NCBI GenBank assembly: GCA_934097085.1
Contig: CAKONK010000002.1
Location: 72,516-136,515, forward strand
Source of the DNA: an uncultured Bacilli bacterium
Lineage (GTDB): Bacteria > Bacillota_I > Bacilli_A > RF39 > UBA660
DNA: 64,000 bases
Direction: 5' to 3'
Below, piece by piece: positions 35,845-45,902 of the stretch. The position numbers were made by a program, and so were the translations under genes. Below the pieces are notes generated by a model, which saw only the letters and a list, made by a program, of their open reading frames with translations, ran no database searches and had not been told where the DNA came from. Numbering within the stretch: the first letter of the stretch is position 1; the number at the start of each line of letters is the position of its first letter.

Positions 35845-37188
35845 ATGGAAGATACTATTTGTGCTATTGCTACTTCTTTAGGAGTGGGGGCTATATCAAT
35901 AATTAGATTAAGTGGTAAGGATGCTATAGAAAAAGTTAATAGTATATTTTCTCGTGATTTAACAAATGTAAATTCTCATAGTGTTACTTACGGTCATATA
36001 GTTTATAATAATGAAATTATTGATGAAGTTTTAGTTACAGTAATGAGAGCTCCAAAAACATATACAACTGAGGATATAGTGGAAATTAACTCTCATGGAG
36101 GGTATGTAACATCAAATAAGATACTTGAAATATTATTAGAAATAGGTTGTAAGTTAGCAGAACCTGGTGAATTTACAAAAAGAGCTTTTTTAAATGGTAG
36201 AATAAATTTAATTCAATCTGAAGCGGTAAATGAACTTATTAAAGCAAAAACAGATTCAAAAAGAAAATTATGTTTAAATCAAATAGGGGGAAATGTTACT
36301 AAAATAATTGATGATATTAGAGAAGATATTGTCAAATTACTTGCTAATATTGAGGTTAATATAGATTACCCTGAATATGAAGATAATCCTGTAGTTACTA
36401 CAAATTTGCTTAATGAAAGTCTAAATCATATTAATAAAAAAATTGAAACTTTAAAAAATAATGCAAATTTTGGTAAGATTATTTGTGATGGAATTAATGT
36501 TGCTATTATTGGTAAACCAAATGTAGGTAAAAGTAGTATATTAAATAACTTTTTAGATGAAGAAAAGGCTATCGTTACTGATATTGCCGGAACAACTAGA
36601 GATATTGTCGAAGGAAATATCTCCTTAAATGGAGTAGAACTAAAATTAATAGATACAGCAGGTATACATGATACTGATGACTATGTTGAAAAAATTGGTG
36701 TTAATAAAAGTTTAGAAAAATTAAATAATGCTGATTTAGTTATTCTTGTTTTAGATGGTTCAAAAGAACTTGATGAAAATGATAACAAATTATTAACAAG
36801 TATTGATAAAACAAAAACAATTATTTTTGTTAATAAAAGTGATTTACCTCAAAAAAATAATTTAAATTTAAAAGATAATGTAATTTATGGTAGTGCAAAA
36901 GAAGTAGAGGGACTTTCAAAATTAAAAGAAAAAATAATAGATATGTTTAATTTAAATGAAATAAACAAAGATCTAACATATTTATCAAATGTAAGACAAA
37001 TAGATTTAGTAAAAAAAGCATATTTATCAATAAATAATGCAAAAAATTCTCTTAATAATGGAATACCAATTGAAATGATTTCTACAGATTTAAAAGAATG
37101 TTATGAACTTTTAGGAGAAATAATTGGTAAAACTTATAAAGATGATATAATTGATAGATTGTTTCAAGATTTTTGTGTAGGAAAGTAG
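35845..37188 (+). CDS. mnmE: tRNA modification GTPase MnmE
   Basis: Works with MnmG to add a carboxymethylaminomethyl group to U34 of tRNA. 447 residues: N-terminal tetrahydrofolate-binding domain, helical domain and inserted G domain with GKPNVGKSS, DTAGI, NKSD, and the C-terminal FCVGK, the family-defining Cys motif (C-I/V-G-K). It starts after AAAAGGAGG. It starts the mnmE-mnmG-rsmG-parB series. Confidence 0.97.
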   Translation: MEDTICAIATSLGVGAISIIRLSGKDAIEKVNSIFSRDLTNVNSHSVTYGHIVYNNEIIDEVLVTVMRAPKTYTTEDIVEINSHGGYVTSNKILEILLEIGCKLAEPGEFTKRAFLNGRINLIQSEAVNELIKAKTDSKRKLCLNQIGGNVTKIIDDIREDIVKLLANIEVNIDYPEYEDNPVVTTNLLNESLNHINKKIETLKNNANFGKIICDGINVAIIGKPNVGKSSILNNFLDEEKAIVTDIAGTTRDIVEGNISLNGVELKLIDTAGIHDTDDYVEKIGVNKSLEKLNNADLVILVLDGSKELDENDNKLLTSIDKTKTIIFVNKSDLPQKNNLNLKDNVIYGSAKEVEGLSKLKEKIIDMFNLNEINKDLTYLSNVRQIDLVKKAYLSINNAKNSLNNGIPIEMISTDLKECYELLGEIIGKTYKDDIIDRLFQDFCVGK

Positions 37189-37196
37189 GGATGATT

Positions 37197-39062
37197 ATGT
37201 ATGATGTTATAGTTGTTGGTGGAGGACATGCAGGTTGTGAAGCTGCACATATAAGTGCATTTATGGGTAAAAAAACTTTACTTATTACTTCGAATAAAAA
37301 AAATATTGCAGATATGCCTTGTAATCCCTCAATAGGTGGTAGTGCAAAAGGTATCATTGTAAGAGAAATAGATGCTTTAGGTGGTTTAATGGGTATAGTT
37401 GCGGATAAATCACATTTTCAAATTAAAATGCTTAATAATTCTAAAGGTCCTGCAGTAAGAAGTTTAAGAGCTCAAGCAGATAAGAAAGTTTATCCAAAAG
37501 TAATGCTTGAATATTTAGAAAATACTCCAAATTTAGATATAAAAGAAGGTATGGTTGAGGATTTAATAATAGAAAATAATACTATAAAAGGGGTAATTTT
37601 AGAAAATAAAGAAGAAATTTATTGTAATGCAGTGATTCTTACAACAGGAACATATTTAAATGCTAATATTTTAATTGGTTCTGAAAATACACCAAGTGGT
37701 CCTCATGGAGAAAAAAGAAGTAATAATCTTTCAAATAATTTAAAAAAATATGGTTTTAATATAAAAAGACTCAAAACAGGTACTCCTCAAAGAATTAAAG
37801 CTTCAAGTATTGATTTTTCTGTTTTAAAAGAGGAAAAAGGAGATGATACTTATTGGACATTTTCTTTTGATACCAAACCTTTATATAAAATTAATGAACA
37901 ACAAAAGTGTTATTTAGTTTATACAAATGAAAATACTCATAAAATTATTAGAGATAATTTAAAATTAAGTGCTATGTATGGTGGTTATGCAACAGGTGTT
38001 GGTCCAAGATATTGTCCTTCGATTGAGGATAAAATAGTTAGATTTGCCGATAAAGAAAGACATCAATTATTTTTAGAACCAGAAAGTATTTACTATGACG
38101 AATGGTATTTACAGGGCTTTTCAACTTCAATGCCTAGAGATGTTCAAGAGAAAATGGTTCATTCTTTACACGGTCTTGAAAATGCAGTAATATCTAAATA
38201 TGCTTATGCAATAGAGTATGATGCAATAGATGCAATGCAAATTAAACCTAGTTTGGAAACTAAAATTATTTCAGGACTCTTTACAGCGGGTCAAATTAAT
38301 GGTACTTCAGGTTATGAAGAGGCTGCAGGTCAAGGTTTAGTCGCAGGTATTAATGCTTCATTAAAGTTAGATAATAAGGAAGCAATGGTTTTAAAAAGAT
38401 CAAGTGCTTATATAGGTGTTTTAATTGATGATTTGGTTACTAAGGGTATTACAGATCCATATAGAATGCTTACCTCAAGAGCGGAGTTTAGATTACTTTT
38501 AAGACACGATAATGCTGATGAAAGACTTACTCCAATTGGATATGAAGTAGGAAGTGTATCTAAAGAAAAATATAGTAATTACTTAAATAAAAAGAATAAT
38601 ATAAATAAATTGAAAGAAATTCTTACAAATAATAATCTTGTAATGAATGAAGAAGTAAAAGAAAAATTTATAGAAAATAATTTAGATGTTCCTAAAAAAA
38701 ATATGAAGTTTATTGAACTATTAAAAAGACCAGAAATATCTATAGATTTTTTAGCAAATTTTATTGATATAGCTGGGTTTACTAATGAAGAAAAAGAAGA
38801 AGTAACTATTGAAGTTAAATATGAAGGTTACATAAAAAAAGAGTATGAACAAAAAGAAAAATTATTAAAAATGGAATCTAAACAAATTCCTAAAGATATC
38901 GATTATAATAAAGTAAAAAATATTGCTAGTGAAGCAAGACAAAAGTTATCACTTGTTAGACCAGAAACTATTGCTCAAGCATCAAGAATAAGTGGAGTTA
39001 ATCCTGTTGATATATCACTTTTATTAATATATTTAAAAAAGGAGTATAACAAAAATGATTAA
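37197..39062 (+). CDS. mnmG: tRNA uridine-34 modification enzyme MnmG
   Basis: FAD-dependent partner of MnmE, 621 residues. FAD-binding VVGGGHAGCEAA at the N-terminus, NPSIGGSAKG, and the C-terminal YEGYIKKE and SLVRPETIAQASRISGV region. I place the start at ATG 37197, about 6 bases after AAGTAGGG; an ATG two codons upstream is too close to the ribosome site. It overlaps rsmG by 8 bases. Confidence 0.97.
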   Translation: MYDVIVVGGGHAGCEAAHISAFMGKKTLLITSNKKNIADMPCNPSIGGSAKGIIVREIDALGGLMGIVADKSHFQIKMLNNSKGPAVRSLRAQADKKVYPKVMLEYLENTPNLDIKEGMVEDLIIENNTIKGVILENKEEIYCNAVILTTGTYLNANILIGSENTPSGPHGEKRSNNLSNNLKKYGFNIKRLKTGTPQRIKASSIDFSVLKEEKGDDTYWTFSFDTKPLYKINEQQKCYLVYTNENTHKIIRDNLKLSAMYGGYATGVGPRYCPSIEDKIVRFADKERHQLFLEPESIYYDEWYLQGFSTSMPRDVQEKMVHSLHGLENAVISKYAYAIEYDAIDAMQIKPSLETKIISGLFTAGQINGTSGYEEAAGQGLVAGINASLKLDNKEAMVLKRSSAYIGVLIDDLVTKGITDPYRMLTSRAEFRLLLRHDNADERLTPIGYEVGSVSKEKYSNYLNKKNNINKLKEILTNNNLVMNEEVKEKFIENNLDVPKKNMKFIELLKRPEISIDFLANFIDIAGFTNEEKEEVTIEVKYEGYIKKEYEQKEKLLKMESKQIPKDIDYNKVKNIASEARQKLSLVRPETIAQASRISGVNPVDISLLLIYLKKEYNKND

Positions 39063-39774
39063 TGAATTTATTAAAAATCTTCAGAAAAATAGTATTCCTT
39101 ATGATGATGAAAAGTTAACTCAATTAAATATTTATTATAACTTTTTAATTGACTATAACAGTCATACTAATGTAACAGCAATTACTGAACAAAAAGAAGT
39201 ATATTTTAAACACTTTTTGGACTCTTTAATGGTTTCCAAAGCAGTAAATTTATCTAATCAAAATATACTTGATATTGGTTCAGGTGCAGGTTTTCCTGGT
39301 ATTGTTTTAAAAATTTTTTACCCAGAAATTAAACTTACAGTTCTTGATTCAAATAATAAAAAAATAACATTTATAAATATGTTATTAGAAAAACTTAATA
39401 TTAAAGATGTAATTACTGTATGTGATAGAGCAGAAAATTATATGAAAGATCATTTAAATGAATTTGATATTGTTTTATCAAGAGCAGTTGCTTATGCAGA
39501 TATTATTACTTCATTATCAGTGCCATTTATTAAGAAAGATGGAGTAATTATTCTTATGAAAGGTAATTATGAAGGGGAAATTAAAGTATTAAATACATAT
39601 AAAAATGAGCTTAATATTTCAACTATTGATATTATTAATTATGATATTTTATCAAATGAAAATAATCGCTCATTAATTGTGATTAAGAAAAGTAATGAAT
39701 CATCAAAAGTTGTTAATTATGCAAAATTACTTAAACAAAGTGAAAATCGAAAAAAGAAACTAAATTTGAAATAG
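39055..39774 (+). CDS. rsmG: 16S rRNA guanine-527 N7-methyltransferase
   Basis: SAM methyltransferase of 239 residues. N-terminal HFLDSLMVSK, then DIGSGAGFPGIVL for SAM, and SRAVAYADII. It follows the AGGAG site inside the end of mnmG. The mnmG-rsmG pair is conserved near the origin in most Firmicutes. Confidence 0.96.
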   Translation: MINEFIKNLQKNSIPYDDEKLTQLNIYYNFLIDYNSHTNVTAITEQKEVYFKHFLDSLMVSKAVNLSNQNILDIGSGAGFPGIVLKIFYPEIKLTVLDSNNKKITFINMLLEKLNIKDVITVCDRAENYMKDHLNEFDIVLSRAVAYADIITSLSVPFIKKDGVIILMKGNYEGEIKVLNTYKNELNISTIDIINYDILSNENNRSLIVIKKSNESSKVVNYAKLLKQSENRKKKLNLK

Positions 39775-39787
39775 TTTCTTCTTTTTT
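39754..39787 (+). terminator. Terminator after rsmG
   Basis: AAGAAACTA, nine-base loop, TAGTTTCTT, then CTTTTTTT. The stem covers the last codons of rsmG. Confidence 0.85.
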
Positions 39788-39846
39788 TGCCCTTGAAAAA
39801 ATTTACAAGATATATTATGATATATATAGTAGAAGAAGGGGCCAAT

Positions 39847-40728
39847 ATGAATTTTGATGCTAATGTTTTAAATGTTGCTGTAGAAGATATAATTCCTAAT
39901 CGATTTCAACCACGATTAGTTTTTGATGATGCTTCTTTAAAGGATTTAGCAGAATCAATAAAAGCTCACGGAATAATACAACCACTTGTTTTAAGAAGAC
40001 TAGGGGAAAAATATGAGATAATTGCTGGTGAAAGAAGATATAGAGCCGCAATGTTAGCCGGACTTTCTAGTGTTCCAGCAGTTATTGCTAAAATAGATGA
40101 TAAAAGTGCACAAGAAGTAGCAATTAGTGAAAATGTCCAAAGAAAAGAATTAAATCCAATTGAGGAAGCAAAATCATACCAAGCCTTATTAAATGAAGGT
40201 TTTATGTCAAAAGAAGTATTTGCTAAAAAATTAGGTATACCTTTAGCAGTATTGGAGGCAAAACTTAAATTACTTTATATGCCTCAGGAAGTACAAGATG
40301 CTCTTTTAGCGGGTAAAATATCTGAAAGACACGCAAAAACCTTAATGAAAATAAAAGAGAGTAGCGACCAAGTAAAGTGGCTACATGAAATTATAGATAA
40401 AAGATTAAATGTTAAAGAGTTAGAAAATGAAATTGCTAAAGAATATGGCGATTTAAATACAGCATTTAATATAGATATTGATAAATTAAAAAGTACTTCA
40501 ACTGATATTAATGTTCCTCTTATACAGCCAATAAATCCTGTATCAAACACTAATGTAGGTCCAATTAATTTAGGAGAAAAAAGGCAAAATAAGTTCTTTA
40601 ATGACCTTGAGGATGAACAGGCTAATATGAGTACTGATGAAACAGCTAATCCATTTCAAAATTCTTATATGAGTTTTGAAAGTGATAAGGAAAGTATAGA
40701 TAGTTTAGATTTTTTACCTCCAAACTAA
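39847..40728 (+). CDS. ParB/Noc-family protein with atypical C-terminus
   Basis: 293 residues. The N-terminal CTPase domain is clear, with GERRYRAAML (box II) and ENVQRKELNPIEEAKSY (box III). The helix-turn-helix is unusual: FAKKLGIPLAVLEAKLKLL replaces the LAxRLGKSxxxIxNxLRLL of ParB and Noc. KISERHAKTL after it looks more like Noc. From about residue 205 the protein is rich in Asn, Asp and Ser, with no recognisable dimerisation domain. The start at 39847 follows GAAGGGG. Noc sits after rsmG in B. subtilis; no parA is next to it. parS sites occur 15 kb away in this window, but whether this protein binds them is open. Confidence 0.8.
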   Translation: MNFDANVLNVAVEDIIPNRFQPRLVFDDASLKDLAESIKAHGIIQPLVLRRLGEKYEIIAGERRYRAAMLAGLSSVPAVIAKIDDKSAQEVAISENVQRKELNPIEEAKSYQALLNEGFMSKEVFAKKLGIPLAVLEAKLKLLYMPQEVQDALLAGKISERHAKTLMKIKESSDQVKWLHEIIDKRLNVKELENEIAKEYGDLNTAFNIDIDKLKSTSTDINVPLIQPINPVSNTNVGPINLGEKRQNKFFNDLEDEQANMSTDETANPFQNSYMSFESDKESIDSLDFLPPN

Positions 40729-40740
40729 CTATCTTTTTTT
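40699..40740 (+). terminator. Terminator after the parB/noc-like gene
   Basis: GATAGTT, long loop, AACTATC, then seven T. It overlaps the ends of both convergent genes. Confidence 0.65.
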
Positions 40741-42659
40741 GTGTCTATATAATATGGCTCACTACCTTTTAAGTAGTAGAATATAGCCATATTTTTTTTA
40801 TCATTTGTAGTTTGTCCATTAATAGCATTTAAAGGAAGTCCTACTACATTTTCAGGCATTTCATACCAGTTATTTGTACTATCTTGCTCAATATATGAAA
40901 CGGTATTTGCCCAAACATTTTTTACTTCTCCTCCAAGTTTTAGTTCAATATTTGAGTTATCATCGTAGCCTGCCCATGTCATCATTAAAATATTTTTATT
41001 ATAACCAACAGCCCAGTAATCTGTATCTGTTGTTCCAGTTTTAAAGGCATATTTTTGATTTAATTTATCTGCTATATTTAAAGCTGTAGGATAATTATAA
41101 TCTATAAATGATGAATTTGTTGTACTTGTAAGAAGCTCATTTAAAATATATACATAATTTGGATTTAATACTAAATTATTAGTGGGTTCGTGAGAATATA
41201 TAACATTTCCTTCCTTATCAAGTATTTTTTCGATAAAATATAAGTCTTTTTTATAACCTAAAGAGGCAAAAGTTGTATAAGCATTTGCAAAATCTAACAT
41301 ATTTAACTCACTTGTACCTAGAGCAAGAGATACTACATTTTTTAATTTTTCTTTTATACCACATTTTTTAGCGGTGTTTATTAAAGTATCAACGCCTAAA
41401 AAAAGATTTGTTTTAACAGCATAAATATTATCTGAATACGCAAGAGCGGCAGCCATTGTTATTTCTTTATTACCATATAAGTTACCATAATTTTTTGGTG
41501 CATATGTTTTTCCATCACTTAAATTAAAAGTAGTATATTGACTTAAAAAAGTTGATGATGAAGTCATACCATTTTCCAAAGCACCATAATACAAAATTGG
41601 TTTCATTGTTGAACCTACTTGTCTTTTTGCACTTAATGCACGATTATATTCACTTTTTTTATAGTTTCTACCTCCGGAAAGAGCAAGAACTTTTCCAGTA
41701 TTTGGATCAACAATAATCGAAGCCATTTCAAGTTTTTCATTCTTTATATTATTAAGAAGTTCTTCTTCCATCTTTTTTTGATAATCAAGATTTAAATTAG
41801 TATAAATTTTATATTTACCACTGTTAATCATTTTATCATCAAAACCAAGTTTATTTTTTAATTCATAATAAACAGCATCTTCATAATAATCAAGCATCTG
41901 CAAGTTATTATCATTTTTTTTGCCATAAATTTCAATTTTATTTTTAAACAAGTTATTATATTTTTCACTTGATAAAAGTCCATTATTTACCATTGTTAAG
42001 GCAACAACTTTAGCTCTTTGAATACTTTTGTCATAGTCTGATACTGGGTTATAATGACTTGGACTTTTAGGTATACCGGCTAAAATAAGAGATTCCTCTA
42101 AAGTTAAATCTTTGGGTTTTTTATTAAAATAGTATGCTGATGCTTCAGCAATCCCATAATTACCCAAACCAAAATTAATTGTATTTAAATATGCCTCCAA
42201 GATTTCGTCTTTATCGTAATGAACCTCTAAATTAAGTGTCATCAAGGCTTCTTTGATTTTTCTATCCCAGGTTTTGTCAAAATCAAGATAAGCATTTTTA
42301 ATATATTGTTGAGAAATTGTACTACCACCTTCAACGATTTTATTACTTTTTAAATTGTTAAATAATGCTTTTATAATTCTTAAATAATCAAAACCATTAT
42401 GAACATAAAAATTTTTATCCTCTACTGAAACTACAGCATCTTTTAAATTTTGAGATATTTTATTAATATTTGTCCATCGATTATTTTTATTTCCCTCATA
42501 GAAAACATTTTCATCTATATCATATAATTCATAAGTATGATATGAATTTAACTGAAGTTTTGGTGAAAAGTATGAATAAGAATATAGACCAATTATTATA
42601 ATAATTATTGATAAAAAAGAAAATAAAAATATTTTGTATAGTAAATTTAATATACGCAA
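40725..42659 (-). CDS. Class A penicillin-binding protein (PBP1a type)
   Basis: Bifunctional peptidoglycan synthase, 644 residues. One N-terminal membrane segment (about 10-30). Glycosyltransferase domain with SVEDKNFYVHNGFD and EGGSTISQQ. Transpeptidase domain with STMK for the SxxK motif (about 353), SDN and KTGTT. The start is TTG at 42659-42657, 7 bases after AAGGGTG. It runs against the local direction of transcription, and its stop overlaps the parB/noc-like stop by 4 bases. Confidence 0.94.
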   Translation of the reverse strand: MRILNLLYKIFLFSFLSIIIIIIGLYSYSYFSPKLQLNSYHTYELYDIDENVFYEGNKNNRWTNINKISQNLKDAVVSVEDKNFYVHNGFDYLRIIKALFNNLKSNKIVEGGSTISQQYIKNAYLDFDKTWDRKIKEALMTLNLEVHYDKDEILEAYLNTINFGLGNYGIAEASAYYFNKKPKDLTLEESLILAGIPKSPSHYNPVSDYDKSIQRAKVVALTMVNNGLLSSEKYNNLFKNKIEIYGKKNDNNLQMLDYYEDAVYYELKNKLGFDDKMINSGKYKIYTNLNLDYQKKMEEELLNNIKNEKLEMASIIVDPNTGKVLALSGGRNYKKSEYNRALSAKRQVGSTMKPILYYGALENGMTSSSTFLSQYTTFNLSDGKTYAPKNYGNLYGNKEITMAAALAYSDNIYAVKTNLFLGVDTLINTAKKCGIKEKLKNVVSLALGTSELNMLDFANAYTTFASLGYKKDLYFIEKILDKEGNVIYSHEPTNNLVLNPNYVYILNELLTSTTNSSFIDYNYPTALNIADKLNQKYAFKTGTTDTDYWAVGYNKNILMMTWAGYDDNSNIELKLGGEVKNVWANTVSYIEQDSTNNWYEMPENVVGLPLNAINGQTTNDKKNMAIFYYLKGSEPYYIDTKKDS

Positions 42660-42725
42660 GTTTATTCACCCTTAATTAGTATCGTAAAAAAATTAAAAAA
42701 TATGAGTGCATTTTTAGATATAGTA

Positions 42726-42734
42726 TGCTATAAT
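42726..42734 (+). promoter_or_regulatory. Extended -10 promoter of argS
   Basis: TGCTATAAT, an extended -10 with a perfect hexamer, 41 bases before the argS ATG. No good -35, which is usual for extended -10 promoters. Confidence 0.6.
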
Positions 42735-42775
42735 GTTGTAGAAAAAACGAGAAAGACCGGGAAAGGTGGTAAAAA

Positions 42776-44386
42776 ATGAAAGAAAAATTAATTAAATTAA
42801 TTACTGATGCACTAAATACTTTAGGTATTTCAGAGGACAATATTTCATTAGAAATTCCTAAGAATAAAGATAATGGTGATTATAGTACAAATGTAGCTTT
42901 AAAAAATGCTAAAAAGATTAATAAGAGTCCAATGGAACTTGCAAATATTCTTAAAGATTTAATTCATAGTGAATTTATCGAAGAAGTTAATGTTGCTATG
43001 CCAGGATTTATTAATTTTAAATTAAAAAAAGATTACTTATATGAAAATTTAAATAATGTTTTAGCTTTAAAAAGTAATTATGGAAGACAATCATTTGGTA
43101 ACAATGAAAAAGTTAATATTGAATTTGTATCTGCAAACCCAACAGGAATACTTCATATGGGTAATGCAAGAGGTGGTGCTTATGGAGATTCTCTTGCTAG
43201 AATTATGTCTTTCTGTGGATATGATGTAACAAAAGAATATTATTTAAATGATGCTGGTAATCAAATTAATAAACTAGCAAACTCAGTTTACAGTAGATAT
43301 TTAACATTATGTGGTATTGAAAATGAATTTCCTGAAAATGGTTATCCTGGAAAAGAAATTTATGATATTGCTGAAAAATTATATAGTGAATATAAAGATA
43401 AATATGTAAATAATGATTTTGATTTTATAAAAGAATTTTCTACTAAATATTTAACTGACATTATTTTTGAACATTTAAAAGAATATAGAATAAACTATGA
43501 TGTAATAACCTCAGAGAAATCTATATATCAAAAATATAATTTTGATGATGTTATAAATAAAATGAGAGATAATGGTTATATTTATGAGAAAGATGGTGCT
43601 ATTTGGTTTAAAAGTAGTGCAATCTATGATGATCAAGACCATGTACTAATTAAAAGTGATGGTACAAATACTTATTTACTTCCAGATATTTTATATCACG
43701 AAGATAAAATTAAAAGGGGATTTACTCAAATAATTGATGTACTTGGAACAGATCATCATGGTTATGTTGCAAGACTTAAAGGAGCAATTAAAGCACTTGG
43801 ATTAAATGATAATTACATAGATATAAAACTTTTACAACTAGTAAGAATTATCCAAAATCACGAAGTTGTTACTATGCATAAAAGAACTGGTAAAGTTATT
43901 ACTTTAAAAGATTTAATTGATGATACATCAGTTAATGCTGTAAGATTTTACTTTTCTAAATATTCACTTGATACACAAATGGATTTTGATATTGATTTAG
44001 CAAGATCTAGTTCAAATGATAATCAAGTATATTATATTTGTTATGCTTATGCAAGAATATGTTCTATATTAAATAAATATAATAAAGAAGTTAGTAAATT
44101 AGATGACTATAATTATATAACAGGTGATAGCGCTCAAAAATTACTTACATTTATATATAAGTTCCCAGATGTAGTTAAAAGTGCTGCGCTTAAGAAAACA
44201 CCACATATACTAGCAAATTATAGTTATGAACTAGCATCACTATTTCATAATTTCTATGAAACAAATAAGATTATTACTGAAAATGATGAGCAAACTAAAG
44301 AGAATATCTGTTTAATAAAGGCAGTTAAAATTACTTTATTTAATGCTTTAAATTTAATAGGCGTTGTGCCAGAAGAGAGGATGTAA
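42776..44386 (+). CDS. argS: Arginyl-tRNA synthetase
   Basis: Class I synthetase, 536 residues. HMGNARGG (the HIGH motif) at about 127, the MHKRTGKVI loop in place of KMSKS, and the C-terminal anticodon domain of DALR type. N-terminal additional domain about 1-100. Starts after AAAGGTGG and is followed 1 base later by rpoE, giving an argS-rpoE unit. Confidence 0.96.
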   Translation: MKEKLIKLITDALNTLGISEDNISLEIPKNKDNGDYSTNVALKNAKKINKSPMELANILKDLIHSEFIEEVNVAMPGFINFKLKKDYLYENLNNVLALKSNYGRQSFGNNEKVNIEFVSANPTGILHMGNARGGAYGDSLARIMSFCGYDVTKEYYLNDAGNQINKLANSVYSRYLTLCGIENEFPENGYPGKEIYDIAEKLYSEYKDKYVNNDFDFIKEFSTKYLTDIIFEHLKEYRINYDVITSEKSIYQKYNFDDVINKMRDNGYIYEKDGAIWFKSSAIYDDQDHVLIKSDGTNTYLLPDILYHEDKIKRGFTQIIDVLGTDHHGYVARLKGAIKALGLNDNYIDIKLLQLVRIIQNHEVVTMHKRTGKVITLKDLIDDTSVNAVRFYFSKYSLDTQMDFDIDLARSSSNDNQVYYICYAYARICSILNKYNKEVSKLDDYNYITGDSAQKLLTFIYKFPDVVKSAALKKTPHILANYSYELASLFHNFYETNKIITENDEQTKENICLIKAVKITLFNALNLIGVVPEERM

Positions 44387-44387
44387 A

Positions 44388-44828
44388 ATGAAAAATTTAA
44401 CAAATGAAGAAATTGAAAATTTAAGTTATGAAGAACTTGCAAAAATGATACTTGAACATAAAAAAGGTAAAATGAAAATAATTGATATTTTCAAGAAAAT
44501 ATGCGAGTTAAAACATTTAACAAATAAGGATTTCGAAGATAAAATAGCTGATTTCTATGAACTTATTTCTACGAATAAAGAATTTATAGTATTAGAAAAA
44601 GGATTTTGCGATTTAAGAATTAATCATACTCCAAAAGTAATAATAGATGATGAAGAATCTTCAGAAGAAGGTTTTGAAGATGAAGAAGAAAATAATGCAG
44701 ATTTAGAAGATGAGGAAAACGATGATATTTTCTATGATGGTTCCTCTGAAGAAGATGATGTTACCGAAGCAGATGATGAACTATCTGATTTTGTAGTAGT
44801 GGATGAAGACGAAGAAAATAATATATAA
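44388..44828 (+). CDS. rpoE: RNA polymerase delta subunit RpoE
   Basis: 146 residues. An N-terminal HARE-HTH domain (about 1-80, SYEELAKMILEHKKGKM and DFYELISTNKEF) and a C-terminal tail made almost entirely of Glu, Asp and Ser/Asn. Delta releases core polymerase from RNA and sharpens promoter choice in Firmicutes. The start is the ATG at 44388, after AGAGAGG; the upstream extension only continues the end of argS. Confidence 0.93.
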   Translation: MKNLTNEEIENLSYEELAKMILEHKKGKMKIIDIFKKICELKHLTNKDFEDKIADFYELISTNKEFIVLEKGFCDLRINHTPKVIIDDEESSEEGFEDEEENNADLEDEENDDIFYDGSSEEDDVTEADDELSDFVVVDEDEENNI

Positions 44829-44843
44829 AAAGAAGGTGAAAAT

Positions 44844-45902
44844 ATGATAGATAGATTAAATGCAATGCTTGAAAAGTATGATGAACTATCAAATAAATTA
44901 ACTAGTGAAGAAGTATTAAATAACTATGAATTATTAAAAAATATTTCTAAAGAAAAAAGTGATTTAGAGGAAACTGTTGATACTTATAAAGAATATAAAA
45001 AAGTAATCGATGACATTGAAAATACTAAAGAAATGCTTAATGATCCCGATTTAAAAGATATTGCAAGTGAAGAACTTACTACTTTAGAAAATAGAAAAGA
45101 AGAGTTAAATAAAAAATTAGAAATACTTTTAGTACCAAAGGATGAAAATGATGGTAAAGATGTAATTATGGAAATTCGTGGTGCTGCAGGTGGCGATGAA
45201 GCAAATATTTTTGCAGGAGATCTATTTAGAATGTATTCTTACTATGCTGAAAAAAACGGTTGGAAAATTGAAGTTTTACACTGCATCGAAGGCACAAGTG
45301 GAGGTTTTTCACAGATTGAATATATAGTTAAGGGAAAAGATGTTTATTCAAAATTAAAGTATGAAAGTGGATCTCATAGAGTTCAAAGAGTTCCTGAAAC
45401 TGAAAATCAAGGTAGAGTTCATACTTCGACTGCTACAGTACTTGTAATGCCAAAATATGATAATGTTAGTATTAATATTAATGAAAATGATTTAAAAATA
45501 GATGTATATCATTCATCAGGTGCTGGAGGACAAAGTGTAAACACAAGTAATTCTGCAGTTAGAATTACTCATGTTCCGACTGGAGTTGTTGTAACATGTC
45601 AAGAGGAAAGAAGCCAGTTAAAAAATAAAGAAAGAGCAATGGAACTTTTAAAAATTAAGATTAATTCCGCTTTAGAGGATGAAAAAAATAGTAAAGAACA
45701 ATCTGAAAGAAAAAGTAAAATTGGTACTGGAGATCGTAGTGAAAAGATTAGAACATATAATTACCCACAAAATCGTGTTACAGACCATCGTATAAACTTT
45801 TCAATTATGGAACTAGATAGAGTAATGGATGGCTATTTAGATCCTATTATCGAAGCCTTAATTAATGAAGATATGAGGTTAAAACTCGAAGGTTTAAAAT
45901 AA
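44844..45902 (+). CDS. prfA: Peptide chain release factor 1
   Basis: Ends translation at UAA and UAG. 352 residues. GGQ motif in SSGAGGQSVNT and the anticodon-like PET motif region HRVQRVPETE. The GGQ glutamine is the target of PrmC, encoded next. Its stop TAA is followed directly by the prmC ATG. Confidence 0.97.
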   Translation: MIDRLNAMLEKYDELSNKLTSEEVLNNYELLKNISKEKSDLEETVDTYKEYKKVIDDIENTKEMLNDPDLKDIASEELTTLENRKEELNKKLEILLVPKDENDGKDVIMEIRGAAGGDEANIFAGDLFRMYSYYAEKNGWKIEVLHCIEGTSGGFSQIEYIVKGKDVYSKLKYESGSHRVQRVPETENQGRVHTSTATVLVMPKYDNVSININENDLKIDVYHSSGAGGQSVNTSNSAVRITHVPTGVVVTCQEERSQLKNKERAMELLKIKINSALEDEKNSKEQSERKSKIGTGDRSEKIRTYNYPQNRVTDHRINFSIMELDRVMDGYLDPIIEALINEDMRLKLEGLK

